Assembly: GCA_963514095.1 (NCBI GenBank)
Contig: OY741280.1
Coordinates: 5,443,895 to 5,507,894, forward strand
Direction of reading: 5' to 3'
Source of the DNA: Eutrigla gurnardus
Taxonomy: Eukaryota; Chordata; Actinopteri; Perciformes; Triglidae
Length of the DNA: 64,000 nucleotides
Shown here in pieces: positions 33,701 through 48,700 of the stretch. Numbering within the stretch: the stretch's first letter is position 1; every line of letters begins with the position of its first letter. The notes beneath the pieces were generated by a model. That model saw only the letters and a list, made by a program, of their open reading frames with translations. It was not told the DNA's origin and searched no databases. The translations under genes were made by a program, and so were the position numbers.

Positions 33701-36037
33701 CCCACACAAATCAGAAGTCATCTTTTAATTGATTTTTATATAATAATACATCAGTTAAAGTGGCCATTTTAAGACGAAATAATGCATTTGCTGATCGTCC
33801 TTATGTAGGGTTTTGAAATCAGGACTTTGGCTTTATTTGATTCCGATGATCACATTCCTTTTTTCTGCTCCCAACATTGAACCTGAGTACAAACCGAGTT
33901 GTTGAACCACACCATCACACACACCTTCATTGTGCTTCTCACAGGAGAGCCAGAAGCCGGTGTGGAAGTAACGCAGCATGTACTTGTCCTCGCCCGTCTC
34001 CCAGATGTAGTGGACGGCGTTGGCCATCTGCTTCCTCTTGATCCTGGCCAGCTCCTCCTTCTGCAGCGGTGACAACGTCACGTTGGAGGGCGGCAGCCTC
34101 GGGTCGGGGGTGGGGGCCTCTGGATGGAGAAAAGAAATGAAAGGATCAAAGTTAGGATTAACTCAGGGGTAAATAATGCAGAATTAGACACCTTCCTAAA
34201 TGAAACATTTTCCCTCGAAGCAGGGATTCTTTTTGAAGCCAGCGGGCAAAGACTGTCAGGCGTAAATCCTCTCCGGGGTCTCCTGTGGGTCACAGTGTGT
34301 AACACAATCCTGCCCCGAAACACTGTTCTTTAGGTAATCTGTCATTTTCTATCGAGTGAAAATTGAATACGACATGGAAACAAACGGGCTTAGTGCTGCC
34401 AGATAAGACAGCGGGTCAGTGAATCCAGATAACATGCAGCTGCAGATACAGTTCTGAGATTAGCAACAAAGCCAGGATTATGTCAATCTCTGCCAGCCGA
34501 GTCAAGTGTAAAATATGTGAATATGAGGTGCAAGAAAACTATTGTGTTGGATTGAAAAAAAACAAAAAAACATTTGTCATTAATAATGATTCTTATATAA
34601 TGAATATCTTGTATGTTCCCTCACAGATGTTCTCAGAAGTGAAATAACACGTTTTTATGTATGCATGTGAGCTGCAGGAGAGGGCGGGACAGTAACTATA
34701 CATATCTGTATTCTACATGCATTTTTGCATTATGCAGCTTCACAGCAGCTTTGTAGAAAAGACGATGGCAGCATTTTTCATTTTAGACTCAACATTTTTG
34801 TTCCCTTTGCAACATTCATCAATATGATCTAAAAAAATAAAGTCAAAGCAGCAAGTCTAATCTACAGGGAGAAGGCGTTGCTCATTTCCTGGTCAAACCA
34901 TGATCATGCTTATTATGTATGTGGCTGTTGTGTAGCTACTGTGACACTAATTATTGATTCAGCTGCTATTAAAGTCAAAATGCATTCCTACAATTTGATG
35001 TACCACTGAAAAGCTGATTGAGACAAATTGTTTATTATTAATTACTAAATGGTTTGTTTTCTCGTGTGTTTTATTAAATGTCAACCGTTTCCAGTCGAAT
35101 AAATTCAACAGTTCTTGCACATTTTCAAAAATGCCTCCTTTTAGTTGTTAAGGTTTCCTGCTAATAATCAAACAAACGAGACTGTAAACGTGATTGAAGT
35201 GCATGCACATACAGGGAGACATACATTGTCTCCACATGGCTCTCAACATGGTGACAGCTGAGTCGGCAGCTAGAAGCTAGCGGTGCAAATAGCAAGAATA
35301 GTGCAAACAACTGTGCTGACAGAGCTAGCACTGTTAAGTAGCTACGCTTTCCCCTACGTTTGCTAGCTAAAACAGAGATTCACATGCACTAACATGCACG
35401 TGGGACCGGACAGGAGAAGCTTGAATCACAACACACACAGAGGGAGAGCAACTTCATTCTCTGCTCAGGTGACATTAAACCACTATATGTTTACGTAGCA
35501 AAATAATACTCAAAATAATATAATTTTTAATTCAGCACCTTTACATTCCCAAATGAACACTGATTTGATGATTCGCCAGCCCCATGATGTATATACGCTT
35601 CAGGTAAAACTGAGCTGCTATTGTTTAAACAGCATTTTTACGATTCATTTTCATGTGAGGCAATGTGTTGAAATCGACACACTGCTGTTGATAGTCACTT
35701 TTCTGCAAAATGCATCCCAGTCTTAAAAAATAACATACAGGCGTTCAAATCACCAAACCTTTTTTTTTCTGTTTGATGTGTACGTGCACACCAGTGGGCA
35801 GCCACACTGAAATCCTAACTGAGTTTGTTCCCTGGAATCACCTGTGGTGTACGGCTGGCTGTTGTTCTGCCCGCAGTTCTTCAACTTGACGGGTGACAGA
35901 CAGAGAGGCTTCACCACCTTGTGAGTTCCCTCGATCCAATAGGAGGTGCAGAAGGCCAAGACGGACAGGGTGAGGGCCAATGAGGTGAGCGACAGTGACA
36001 GCAGGGAGCGGTTACGCCTCGACATGTTCTCCAGCAT
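30755..36037 (-). CDS. gsg1l2: GSG1-like 2 protein: claudin-like tetraspan membrane protein with Gly/Met-rich tail
   Basis: Six exons on the minus strand, 35842-36037, 33925-34119, 32869-32928, 32397-32555, 31999-32110 and 30755-31409, join in frame to give 458 residues. Four transmembrane helices are visible: about residues 10-32, TYIGLLAMGFLLMCVEV, INAFAAMCTVLSG, and MAWLSFSCCMAAAVATL. The first extracellular loop has the claudin-type FWLSC...EEKC pair, and SIGPKDWRPQTWDYGWSF matches the GSG1L family before helix 4. GSG1L is an auxiliary subunit of AMPA receptors; the role of GSG1L2 is poorly known. Proximity to a recoverin gene mirrors human 17p13.1 (GSG1L2 near RCVRN), which favours GSG1L2 over GSG1L. 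The start could also be the second in-frame ATG (codon 5). The cytoplasmic tail is unusually long, with a Gly/Met-rich segment at about 341-416. Confidence 0.86.
30884..31111 (-). repeat. gsg1l2: Gly/Met-rich coding repeat in the gsg1l2-like last exon
   Basis: About 76 codons built from degenerate GVGGMGAVGG-like units (GMGAV appears three times) within the cytoplasmic tail. On the plus strand this appears as CCNATTCC/CCNACTCC periodicity with CATCC blocks, which also leaves several other frames open. The reading is anchored by continuity with transmembrane helix 4 and a normal acidic C-terminus (DEIDYALQEEREDSLC). Confidence 0.75.
32640..32800 (-). repeat. Dispersed AAGTA-type repeat fragment
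   Basis: A block with GTACTCAAAGTTTACTTCTAC and TGCAGTACTTTTAGTGG, which looks like the complement of the AAGTAAAAGTAC repeat seen elsewhere in the window. It is intronic in the gsg1l2-like gene, close downstream of exon 3 on the plus-strand map. Confidence 0.4.
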
Positions 36038-37499
36038 CGTTGCGTCTTGATGGGGAGCTAGTGTGCTTGGACTTCACTGTTCAGAGTTGGCCCGGGTTCA
36101 AAAAACTGCTGCGAGAGCCGGTAGGCCAATCGGGACGAGGATTTACATCAATATGTAAACGCGGTGGGGTTGCCGTGGCGATTGGGATCGATTCAGGGAG
36201 GATGGTACGAAGAGAGAGGAAGCGGCGAGAGGGGATTAGAGATGTTTGAGAAGTGGAACAAAGGTCAGAGGTCGGGTGGAGAGATGAAGGGGGGGGCGGG
36301 GGGTTGAGGAAAGAGAACAGTCGATGAGCAGAGGTCAGAGGACAGTGGAGTGAAGAAGATGAAGTGCTGGCTTTTAATCACTTCCAGCGAGTGAGACAGA
36401 GACAGATGTGCAGGCCAGAGGTTGCCGGAGGAACCCCGGCTCTCCGCTTATTCCACTCAGTCAAAGGGAGTCAGCAAAAGTAGCTCATCACGTTGAAATT
36501 CGAGTCCCTCTTTTCTTCTTGGCATTACGGCACGAGCCAGGTGCCACGTTCGACTCCACGCATTTCTTGCCACCGAGCTGTGACTCTACCCCATGCTTCC
36601 CCGTCTCCGATCCTTAGCGTTTTTTTTACGACTTTTGCTTTTGCTCCCGGATGAAGATAAACGTCTAAATCTTATCCGGGGGATTTTGCGACTAATCGGC
36701 CGCACTCTCAGGGCACATCCCGTTCTTCAGCCTGTTCCTCCACCTCTCCAGGAGGGATTGGGCTCACAAAGGGGTGATTAGTCCTGGATCTCAGGCCTAC
36801 CTCTGGGCCTGGTAATCTGTATTAATCTCGCAGGGTTAGGTGGATAAGATTAATGTCGACTGACTCTCGGGATCTCTTTGACTGGACGACCACCTAAAAG
36901 TAAAGAAGGGAGATTAAGAGACGAATTGTTGACGTTATGTATATTTCACCATTATTTTGTCATTAATGTATGTTGATATCCCAAAATCAATCTGATTACT
37001 ATTTATCATTTATGTTTCATCCGTTGGGGTTATTTTTGGATTTAGGTAACAGCTGAGGCTGAAGTGTCAATATATCAATGCATAGGAAGTACTTACAGAT
37101 CCAATAGAACCAGTAAATGTGGCAGCCAGACTCTTTTTGTTCCACACCAGTGCAGACCAGGTCTTCAAAGTTTAAAGCCTGTGTGCTTTCTTGCACCTAT
37201 AACCCCTAGGGGCGAGGTCAAGGTGTCCTGGAGTGCACCTGTACATCACTGCAGCACTGCAAGCAGCAAAAAGGGGGGTGAGACAACACGACAAAGCTGA
37301 AACTCAACCCAAAGAAAACTCTACAAGAGCTGTATGTTGTGACGATACACGCCAAGAAAGGAAATGCATGCACAAATGAATGAAACAAGACATTTAAAAT
37401 GGTCCTTTGGTGATGTCATTAAAAAAAAAAATTGAATTAGATGTTTCCCTCCATTGTCTGTTGTGCCTCCTCAGTTTGTGCTTATACCTGTCTGTGTGA

Positions 37500-37579
<80 letters not shown>

Positions 37580-37684
37580 CTCCTGCCTGGGTGTGGCTGA
37601 TCCACTTCCTTCCCTGCCAATCAACCTACACACCTGAAGCAGTTTCCACTGATTGCCATCATCCACCTCCAGATGTGTGATATG
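36038..37684. other. Region upstream of the gsg1l2-like gene, with TG microsatellite
   Basis: The first few hundred bases should contain the promoter and 5' UTR of the minus-strand gsg1l2-like gene; the sequence is moderately GC-rich with a G-run near 36290 but I could not place a start site. A pure TG tract of about 73 bp lies at 37505-37577. No gene was recognised. Confidence 0.4.
37505..37577. repeat. TG microsatellite
   Basis: About 36 uninterrupted TG units, a typical highly polymorphic fish marker type. Confidence 0.95.
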
Positions 37685-39265
37685 TTCTCTACTCAAGTAG
37701 AAGTACAGATTCTAAAAGGCTCTGATAAAAGTAAAAGTACTGATTCAACTTCTTAACTCAAGTCACAGTAAAGGCAATGCTAACATGATATTAATAAGAA
37801 AAGAATAATCCCCTCGAATGCATTAAAACTAAGGTAATGAGTCTGCTGTGAGTTGTGAGTAGAGAGTACAGATGTTTGCTTTAAAATGTAGGGAGTAAAA
37901 GTAAAAAGTTGCCAGAAAAATAAAATACTCAAGTAAAGATACTTGAGAATTCTACTTACAGTTTTTCTTAGTCGCTTTGGTGCTTTTCTCACATCACTAT
38001 TAACATTTGCATAGCAGTTAGTGCATTTCTCAAAACAATTAGTGCAAACTGCAAAACCTAGTGGATAACCTGCAAAACCACGTCACTTGCTCAAAATGGA
38101 TCGTCCATTCCTCAAAAGCAAGTATTCATGTCAATGAAACTGCCAGCGTCATCAAATGAGAAGTCTTGACACCATCGGTTAGAACAAGATAGTCAAATGG
38201 CTTCGTCATGTTTTCATTATGACAGTTTATTCTCTCAGTGTTTTCCAATGCAAAAAAAAGGTCAGAACTCGGTGACGCGACCTGAAAATGCTCAAGACAG
38301 CACTAAACACTACTTGTAGAGCCATTTGAAAACTACAGTAAAGTTACACATTGCTGGAGTTAGGGGAGTAAGTGAGTACAAGACACTGAATACGTTTCAC
38401 ATTTTTTCTGTATCTGCTCTTTGTAATTCTACAGCATTGTGCAAAAGAAAAATACACTACAGTCACTTATTTAGAACAAACATAAGAAACACCCTTTTAG
38501 AGCTTCAGTTCAGAGTGGTTCTTCCAACATTTGATTGCACCCTCCGACCAGCCTCAGCCATTGTGAGACCGTGATTGACAACATGGTCCACAACTGCAGC
38601 CCTAATGTCATTAGGAATCTGCCGATGTATTTGGCCTCTTCTCCCTCTTCCCCTGTTTTGTAGAAATGGTCCACACTATATGTCCTGCTCGGTTCATATA
38701 TGCTTGCCAAGTGAGGGTTCATGGGATTCATCCCTGAGTGACTGTGAACCAGTGGCTTGTCATTGGTTACAACTAATACTTCACACACCTCCTCCTGAGT
38801 GAAAGCTGAAGTTCACCTGAGAGCAACTGTTCAATTTAGGAGACATTTCCAGGAAAAATGATAAATAAAGGTATAAAATGTGCTTGACAGAATTTGATAA
38901 CTAGTTCAACAGTTTTGTATGTAATGACTCAAGCAATGAAATGAAGACTATTAGTTTTATTGGGAACGACTATTCAGCATCCATAAGTATAGTTAATTTT
39001 GACTGACATGACAAGCAAATGATAATGTTATAAAACAGCAGAAAATTGTATGAAAGCAACTGATACATGTCCAAAAGCATTTGCAATTTGTTCAGAGGAA
39101 GGAGAAATTGCTACTATGATGTGCACAAATGATTAAATGTTGTGGAGGTTGAACTAATAGTTCTGAGAATTTTCATTCTGATCTGAGAAAAGCACCAAAG
39201 CGACTGAGAAAAACTGTAAGTACGGTAACAAAGTAACTGTACTCCTGGTCCCGAACCTCCACTGC
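37685..39265 (+). repeat. Dispersed AAGTA-type repeat, interrupted by a Tc1/mariner element
   Basis: The left arm (37685-37958) has AAGTAGAAGTACAG, AAAAGTACTGATT and ATACTCAAGTAAAG motifs. The right arm begins AAGTACGGTAACAAAGTAAC at 39219. Removing the intervening element restores a continuous CTACTTAAGTAC sequence, so the transposon landed inside an older copy of the repeat also seen at 17.8-18.5 kb. Confidence 0.6.
37959..39216 (-). mobile_element. Tc1/mariner-like DNA transposon, defective (1258 bp)
   Basis: The ends are inverted repeats of at least 35 bp beginning CAGTTTTTCTTAGTCGCTTT on the left, with the complement at 39180-39216 on the right, differing at about two positions. Both ends abut TA (37957-37958 and 39217-39218), the Tc1/mariner target duplication. 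On the minus strand around 38517-38671 a transposase remnant reads GQIHRQIPNDIRAAVVDHV then LTMAEAGRRVQ, a helix-turn-helix DNA-binding segment. The DDE catalytic domain is not recognisable, so the copy is inactive. Confidence 0.82.
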
Positions 39266-41016
39266 TCCTTTCCCCCCCAAACCCAGAGACTCTTCCCCTC
39301 TTCCACCCAGCATTTCTGAGCCCTGCACATGAATTGTTCTCTTATGGAAATCCCTAAACGTCCCTTCGCCTCCTGCTAGGCGCTCAATATAATCAAGAAA
39401 CCCACTGACTTCAAGACGAGGAAGAACAAATTGTGATTTTTCAAATATTGTGATGCATTATTCATCATGATGTCACCTTAGTTGACAGTTTGGCTTCCAA
39501 TTAACATGCAGCGCAGTTTCATCTTCTAACACTTCAAAACCATTTGCATACAGTGACAGTGAGTTATACACACTTTACTTTTCTCTCAGTGAAGCTACAT
39601 GAAGTTTACACGGAGAGAACTCTTGGGATCTCCACTAGAAATAACACAGAGAGACCAGGACCAGGACCAGGACCAGTCAGATTTAAGTGAACAAGTCCTG
39701 TATTCTGATTTACTGACGCCATAAAAAAGCCTCCTCCGATCACATGTACCACCATGCCACCGTGATGTCTCGCCCCACCTGTCCATGTTAGAACAGCTGA
39801 TCATCCCAGCGTCCACAACATAGTGATTTCAGAACATTTTGGTGGGTACGTGCTGTTCTGACATGGGGACCAGGAATATACCCTCCACATTAAAACAGCA
39901 GGACATTTGCAGTTAAAAAAACCCAACCTACTTTATTGCTTTCCCTGTGCATCATCTCATCAGGTTAAGCTGAAATCTTCCCGTTCATGTATGCGATTGG
40001 AAAAAAATCCAGCTGCTGTTCACGCTTAACTTTTTTTGATTAGTTTACGCTTGTGCGTGAAGTAAGGACTCTGGAGAAAAAAGGAAAAGTCTCGACTCAC
40101 CTCAATGGAGACTCTTCTCTTCTGTATGAACGTGGATTCGCTTTCCTTCACCTTTCCTTTGGGCTCCCTCATCACTCCCGTCACCCGTCTTGGGTGAGTT
40201 TCCATCAGAAACCCACCCAGATTTCTCTAATCCTCACAAGTCCATCTGTTACCCCCCCCCCCCCCCCCCCCTCCCATATATCGTGTCCATCCATCCGCAG
40301 CTCTTTCTCCCTCTCTCTCTTGTTTTCTTCATCTTTCCTGCTCTCTCACTCCTAACCCTCCTGACCTCCGCTCCTATACTGATTAATCGGACAGTATGGT
40401 ATGGAAGAGCTCGGATTGAGTGTCACGGTGTTGTGGCGTTGTGGTTCGTGCTGCCCCCTAAACTTCAACCCTTCTTAACACAACCCAGTAAAGCTGTACA
40501 GTATAAACACACAGCAGCCAGCTTTAGGCAATCCCATGACTTCAAAGTTGCTGATTTGAATCTGTGATTGGAAAACCAGGAACAGCATGTTTTGGAACAA
40601 TTTGTTCAAACTTTGTCAGGATTTTTTTATTTGTTTTGTTGCATCAGTTGAGTTTGTTCGACAAAGAACGACAGAGGCCTGAACCAGCAACATACATACA
40701 GGATGTATATTTACAATTAAAGCAACTTAAAATGCGACGTTTCGTGTTCACATTTACCCAAGAATACAGGAAAGATATGCCTAGTTGCTGCCATTGGTGG
40801 GTGAGGTCTTGGTGAAGGGTCTGGAGTCTGCTATCTGGTAATAACACTCAGTCGGTCAGGATCAGCATCCATTCATTGGGCTCCACTCACTGAATTAGGT
40901 CCAGCCCAAATGAAGATCCAGGGACGGTGGAGCGCCGGACTTCAAATGTCAAAAAACGTCCTGAAGTGGAGGTGCTTCTGCAGGAAGTCATCGCCAAACG
41001 AACTGTCATATTTAGT
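39266..41016. other. Intergenic, simple sequence
   Basis: No gene was recognised. It contains a short GACCAG hexamer tandem at about 39653-39676 and a poly-C run of about 20 bases at 40251-40271. Confidence 0.4.
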
Positions 41017-41242
41017 AAATGGCCTCATTATATAGCGCTTTTCTCCAAAGCACTTTACAACAATGACTGACATTCACCCATTCATACACACATTCACACA
41101 CAACGGCGGAGTCGTCAGGAGCAATTAGGGTGAGGTGTCTTGCTCAGGGACACCAGGCACTCAGCTAGGAGGAGCCGGGGATCGAACTGGCAATCTTGCG
41201 GTTGTCAGCCAACACGCTCTACCTCCTGAGCTAAACCCCCCC
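41017..41242 (-). mobile_element. tRNA-derived SINE, copy 2, with target duplication
   Basis: Same family as the copy at 18160-18409. It shares GGTGAGGTGTCTTGCTCAGG and GCTAGGAGGAGCCGGGGATC on the plus strand, but lacks about 25 bp in the middle. Read on the minus strand its tRNA-like head has TAGCTCAGGAGGTAGAGC and GTTCGATCCCC. It is flanked by ATTTAGT at 41010-41016 and 41243-41249, a 7-bp target duplication. Confidence 0.8.
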
Positions 41243-41249
41243 ATTTAGT

Positions 41250-45009
<3,760 letters not shown>

Positions 45010-45703
45010 TCAGAACAGGAATGGATTGCTGTTTTTGTTCACCGTCTCACACGACCCGCTGCTTGAGAGCAACTGTGGCTGAAAGGGGACTCCCCCTGTG
45101 GCCTGTGGAGTGGATCCGCCCAAGTGAGTCACTCCGGCTTGCTGATTCCCTCCAAAGAAGGCGGACCCACCCATTCCTATTCCCAATAATCGGGGATCTG
45201 GCAACGATCCGGGCTGCACCAATCCCACTCCTCCAAAGGAAGGCTTCATTTGTGGACTCCCTTGTGCCATTCCAGTGACTGAATGCGGTGGAGGCACCTG
45301 AAGCATATTTAAGCTAGAGTAGGATACTCCCATGGTATGGGACGGTAGCTGAAATAAGGGATTTTCACTGGAAGGATTAGCAGCTCCAAAAGTGGGAGAC
45401 GGTGTTCCAAGGGAAGGAGATAAGGTAGAACTGAAAGGACTGCAGTACGGGGTCCATGTTTCACCATGGGCCGGCCCTGCAACAGCCCCTGATCTGACCA
45501 CTGGGCCAGATGTCATGCCCCTGGCTTTGAAAGCGCCTGGGAAAGTAGCAGTAGTAACAGGAGGATGGAGGGATGAGGGGTAAGGAGGGAGGGATATGCA
45601 GTTTGAAATATTCCAGCAAAGAGAAAAATGCACCAGAGCAGAGAGAGGGGTGAGGAGAGTTAAATATCTGCTGGTTAATATACACTAGTCTGTAATCTAA
45701 ATG

Positions 45704-45750
<47 letters not shown>

Positions 45751-48700
45751 ACCACAACAACAACATCTATACAGCGAGACCACAGGGAAGGGGTGTTGAG
45801 GTAAAACGCATCATCACAATAAGCTTTTCCATACAAACTTATAGATAAATATATATTTTTCAAGCACACCGTCTCCATACCCTCTCTCTCTCTCTGGACT
45901 CAACAGTAGTGAATTAAATTAAATCACCAGGGAATTACGGATTTTTAGAATCTTGTGATTTTCCAGTCTTCGAAGTTGATCATGCATCCATTTGAATCAA
46001 GCGCACCACAAATAACTCCACATGAAGCCTTTGTTAAAAACGGTGTTTATCGTCCACAGCGAAGATTTTTTTCTGTCCTTACCGATGGCTTGTGACTGGG
46101 CGGCGAGCGTGTTGGCGAGGGGGCGCTGCTTGGGTTTGGGGTTAGAAGAAAATAGATCGTCCAGGTCAACGAGCGATGCCCCCGTAGAGCCCAGAAACGA
46201 AGCAGTCTTGCTATAAGTCTTCTCCTCCTGCACCCTTTGCTTTCCTGCAATACAATAAAGGTCCAATTCTACTCTAAAAGGTGTTTTCTTTTGGGAACAG
46301 GTCAGGGAGGAAAAGAGAGCAAAGCGGAAGAGAAGTTTAATTGCTTATGATTGTTAGCCGACCGCTGATTGATGGGGAGGAAATGGAAGACAACGGTCAA
46401 GCATGCAAACGACCATGAAGTGTACTCAAGAAAAGATTTAGACACACAAACAGATATGTTGTTAAGAGTCACCATTTACCAACCGGACACTAAGCCAGCT
46501 GCCAGCATAGACTTCTATTGATTAAAAACAATCATGCATTTTTAGCACACTACGCAGAGGAAAGATTTAGTTGATTTAATCAGAGCAGAGAATATTATTG
46601 CTGGCTGCCAAGCAGATAATGGAAGTTATACTCCCATGAATAATGAATGGATCACAGAAATAAGCATTCAGACAGAGTGTAAGGGAGATGTACCTGTCCC
46701 ATTGCTAGATGTGTTGCTCGTTGCTGCCCAAGGGTCACCTTTTTTAGATGCTCCGTCGCCAAAGGGGTCACTTGACAGGGAAGAGTCTAAGGGTGGAGCA
46801 GGTGAACCCCATGCATCATCTGTGCTAACAGGAGCTGGTGGGGAAACAACAGGACAAAAAACTAACAATATAGATATGACATATTTCTGTGATAAAATAC
46901 TCTACACAGGAGGTCTATTCATTAGGTTTTCAAAGCACTTTCAACCATAAAACAGAGCCTTCTTCAGCAACTAGAACTGGCCCAGGTGTCATCATGTGAG
47001 CCAAGTAGGGAACTTTAGTCATGCAATATTAAGTGGTTGTATACATCTCTTACTCAGGGTACTTGCCATTTCAACAAAGTTTTGAAATCACACCTGTTGC
47101 AAGTGATGCTTAAAAATGTTGAGTAGGGGATTGTATTTAAAAACACTTTTTATATTACTTGAAATCCTTGTGACATACCGACAACTATGTAAGATGAACT
47201 TTTGCTCGTCTTGCATATCTACACGACTCCTCATCCGCAAGCGAAATTGCTGTGCATCATATACGTATTGCTGCATACAACGGCGAACACGTACAAGCAA
47301 CTAGCAGCTTTTCATCTTCCTCGGATCTACGTTCTCAGCTCGTTAAATGCTCCGTAGGTGTGTCGCCTAGTAACACGTCCTCAAAACGTTGATGTAGACA
47401 AACACAAGGTATGGTGCGTGCATCCCCCCCTCCCCCCTCTACTGAAATGTGTGTGTTTATAAATAAACACAATATTATTTTATTCACTTGTCATCATTGC
47501 TGCTTATTACTATTACCATTACTACTTACTTACTATATTACTTATTACTGAAATACACGTTGGATTTAGTGCCGTGACACTGTCGGCACAGGTCGCTGAT
47601 GTTTTTAATTTTCCAGAAGGTGTCTTGAGGACAAATGCCGGTTTAACCGGTTTGTGCATAAATTAATCGGGTTTAGCCCGTACACCGAACAGAACCGGTG
47701 AAACCGGATATTGGCCCAACCCTAGGCAGGACTCTTAAAATGACGTCCAGTCAAAAAAGTAGGGTCAAGATAATTGCCTGCCCATCTGTCTTAGTTCCTG
47801 ATTGTGCGCACTCTGCTGATCTCAGTTTGGTATTTGGGGGAGCGGCTTTGAACAGAGGTCTGAACGAAGGGGGTGGGACTTTTTCAATTCAAAGTTCTGA
47901 TGACACCTGAGAAAGGTCTTTGGTACAGAAAGCCATAGGATACAGAGGCAAGTGAATCCATTTGATAGTTTCTTACCTGGAGCTGCCCATGGGTCGCTGT
48001 CCAGTTTGGATGCATCTCCAAATGCATCAGAATTATCAGTGGGTGAGAAGGTGCTTGTTCCATCCCCCCAGGGATCTCCACCCTTTGTTTCCTTTGGAGC
48101 AGATGGCAGCCCCCATGGATCTGACCCACTGGTGGGTGGAGAGCTAGCAGGGGCTCCCCACGCATCTGCACTGCCTTGGGGTGAGCTCACCGGAGGGGCA
48201 TTGAAGGGATCTGAGGGATCATCTTTTGGTGGACTGGATGGCACTGTGAATGGGTCCTCTTTAGGGGGTGTTGTTGGTGCAGAGAAAGGATCCTGTTTGG
48301 GTGGAGTTGTTGGTTCAACAAAAGGGTCACCTTGGGACTGTTTAGTCGGAGCAGAGAATGGATCTTCTTTAGGTGGTGTTGTGGAAGCAGTGAAGGGGTC
48401 ATCTTCAGATGATGCAAATGGGTCTTCTTTAGGGGGTGTTGATGCTGGTGCAGTGAATGGATCATCTTTTGGGGCGTTGAATGGATCATCTTTTGGGGCG
48501 TTGAAGGGATCATCTTTTGGGGCGTTGAAGGGATCATCTTTTGGGGCGTTGAAGGGATCATCTTTTGGGGCATTGAATGGATCATCTTTTGGGGCATTGA
48601 ATGGATCATCTTTTGGGGCGTTGAAGGGATCATCCTTTGGGGCCTTGAAGGGATCATCTTTTGGGGCGTTGAAGGGATCATCTTTCGGGGCGTTGAAGGG

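Noticed and set aside
47330..47730. Possible hAT element with GGTTGGGCC near 47715 on the minus strand
   Set aside because: I could not find the second terminus or a matching 8-bp duplication.
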